A stretch of DNA of 64,000 nucleotides from CAUPWF01 sp964367685 (GTDB taxonomy: Bacteria; Bacillota; Clostridia; Lachnospirales; Lachnospiraceae): positions 1 to 64,000 of the forward strand of contig CAYIYM010000011.1 of assembly GCA_964367685.1 (NCBI GenBank). The letters are read 5' to 3'. The notes under the pieces are model-generated. The model saw nothing but the letters and a program-made list of their open reading frames with translations, was not told the DNA's origin and did no database searches. The number at the start of each line of letters is the position of its first letter. Positions within the stretch are counted from its first letter, which is position 1. This document shows, in pieces, positions 63,183 through 64,000 of this stretch. Both the position numbers and the translations under genes were made by a program.

Positions 63183-63896
63183 ATGAGAAGAATTGTGATG
63201 ATGGTATTAAGGGGAATAATCTTTTTACCAACACTAATTGGAAGACTATGGTACCATGCGGCGCATCCTGATAAATATACCGATGAAGAACATAATAAAT
63301 TATTCAAACAAATTGTCAGTCGTGCTAATAAAGGTGGAAATCTAATATTGGAAGGCTATGGCATTGAGAATATACCAAAAGAGAATGGATTTATGTTATA
63401 TCCTAATCATCAAGGTCTTTATGACATGCTAGCATTAGTAGGAACATGTCCAAATCCACTATCTGCAGTTGCAAAAAAAGAAGTTGCGAATATTCCTTTT
63501 TTAAAACAAGTATTTGCATGTATGAAAGCATTGATGTTAGATCGTAAAGATGTTAAGCAAGCAATGCAAGTTATTTTAGCAGTTGTAAAGGAAGTGAAAG
63601 CAGGGAGAAATTATGTTATTTTTTCTGAGGGGACAAGATCTAGAGATGGGAATAATACTTTAGAATTTAAAGCAGGAAGTTTTAAAGTAGCTGAAAAAGC
63701 AAGATGTCCGATTGTACCAGTTGCATTAATTGATAGTTTTAAACCATTTGATGTGAAGTCACTAAAAAAAATAACAGTGCAGGTTCACTATCTGGAGCCT
63801 TTGTTATATGAAGATTATAAAGATATGAATACAAATGAAATAGCCACACTGGTTAGAAGTAAGGTACAAAGTGTATTAGATACTTATGGAAAATAA
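63183..63896 (+). CDS. plsC: 1-acyl-sn-glycerol-3-phosphate acyltransferase (PlsC family)
   Basis: Makes phosphatidic acid from lysophosphatidic acid in membrane phospholipid synthesis. The 237-residue protein has a hydrophobic N-terminus (RRIVMMVLRGIIFLPTLIG), block I NHQGLYD (HX4D) and block III FSEGTRSRDG, then PIVPVALID. It is preceded by 77 nt with a weak ribosome site (AGGAAAAA). Substrate preference cannot be told from sequence. Confidence 0.9.
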   Translation: MRRIVMMVLRGIIFLPTLIGRLWYHAAHPDKYTDEEHNKLFKQIVSRANKGGNLILEGYGIENIPKENGFMLYPNHQGLYDMLALVGTCPNPLSAVAKKEVANIPFLKQVFACMKALMLDRKDVKQAMQVILAVVKEVKAGRNYVIFSEGTRSRDGNNTLEFKAGSFKVAEKARCPIVPVALIDSFKPFDVKSLKKITVQVHYLEPLLYEDYKDMNTNEIATLVRSKVQSVLDTYGK

Positions 63897-64000
63897 GGAT
63901 TCTGATTATGTCAAATAATTAATAATAAATGAACAATAGTGAATTGATTAAAAAAATCAAATTATTACAAAAATAATTCTTAAAAAGTGTTGACATTGAT
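63897..64000 (+). other. A+T-rich end of window with a possible -35 box
   Basis: No gene is seen in the last 104 bp. TTGACA at 63990-63995 would be a consensus -35 hexamer, but the -10 region lies beyond the window. Confidence 0.3.

Overview
The window comes from a low-GC, Gram-positive, anaerobe-type Clostridia chromosome, most likely Lachnospiraceae. The evidence is the gene order around the origin (rpmH-rnpA-yidD-yidC-jag-mnmE-mnmG-rsmG-soj-spo0J to the left, dnaA-dnaN-yaaA-recF-gyrB-gyrA to the right), the DUF3881 and DUF4446 genes beside serS, and very A+T-rich coding. Species cannot be named from sequence alone.

Region 1 (about 1-35.2 kb, every gene on the minus strand) is most of an integrative and conjugative element of the Tn1549/clostridial CTn type. 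In transcription order from the right it holds a small conserved gene, parA and parB, a lipoprotein, a very large LPxTG-type adhesin, small genes, a DNA methylase-helicase split into two genes, DUF3848, DUF5688, Toprim and DUF3846 genes, a candidate oriT, MobC, a MOBP-type relaxase, PcfB, an ArdC/LtrC-like protein, VirD4, a Maff2 pilin-like protein, a VirB6-like protein, PrgI, VirB4, a class B sortase and a CHAP cell-wall hydrolase. After these come cargo genes of a type I restriction-modification locus: a fused methylase/specificity protein with a degraded catalytic motif, then hsdM and hsdS. hsdS runs off the left edge. No integrase and no hsdR lie in the window, so both are expected further left if present.

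Region 2 (about 35.2-37.6 kb) is the junction zone. It holds two poorly characterised genes facing each other across a terminator, a structured non-coding stretch, one intact tRNA-Arg(CCT) and three truncated tRNA 5' halves, all broken at the anticodon loop. This looks like a repeatedly used integration site.

Region 3 (37.7-50.7 kb, mostly minus) is the conserved left arm of oriC: DUF3881, serS, DUF4446, spo0J and soj with two perfect parS sites, a plus-strand alpha/beta hydrolase, rsmG, mnmG, mnmE, jag, yidC, yidD, rnpA and rpmH. The 100-N block inside jag is flanked by identical 55-nt sequences and is probably not a true gap.

Region 4 (50.7-64 kb, plus) holds DnaA-box clusters on both sides of dnaA, then dnaN, yaaA, recF, gyrB and gyrA, a LytS-type sensor kinase with a REC-SARP-like regulator, a HAD phosphatase and a PlsC acyltransferase. 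Nearly all genes read away from oriC, including the element's.

The element's genes form a coherent conjugation programme: ParAB for maintenance, helicase/methylase and Toprim proteins for DNA processing, MobC and relaxase for nicking, VirD4/VirB4/VirB6/PrgI for the channel, the CHAP enzyme to open the wall, and a surface adhesin with a co-encoded sortase that may anchor it.
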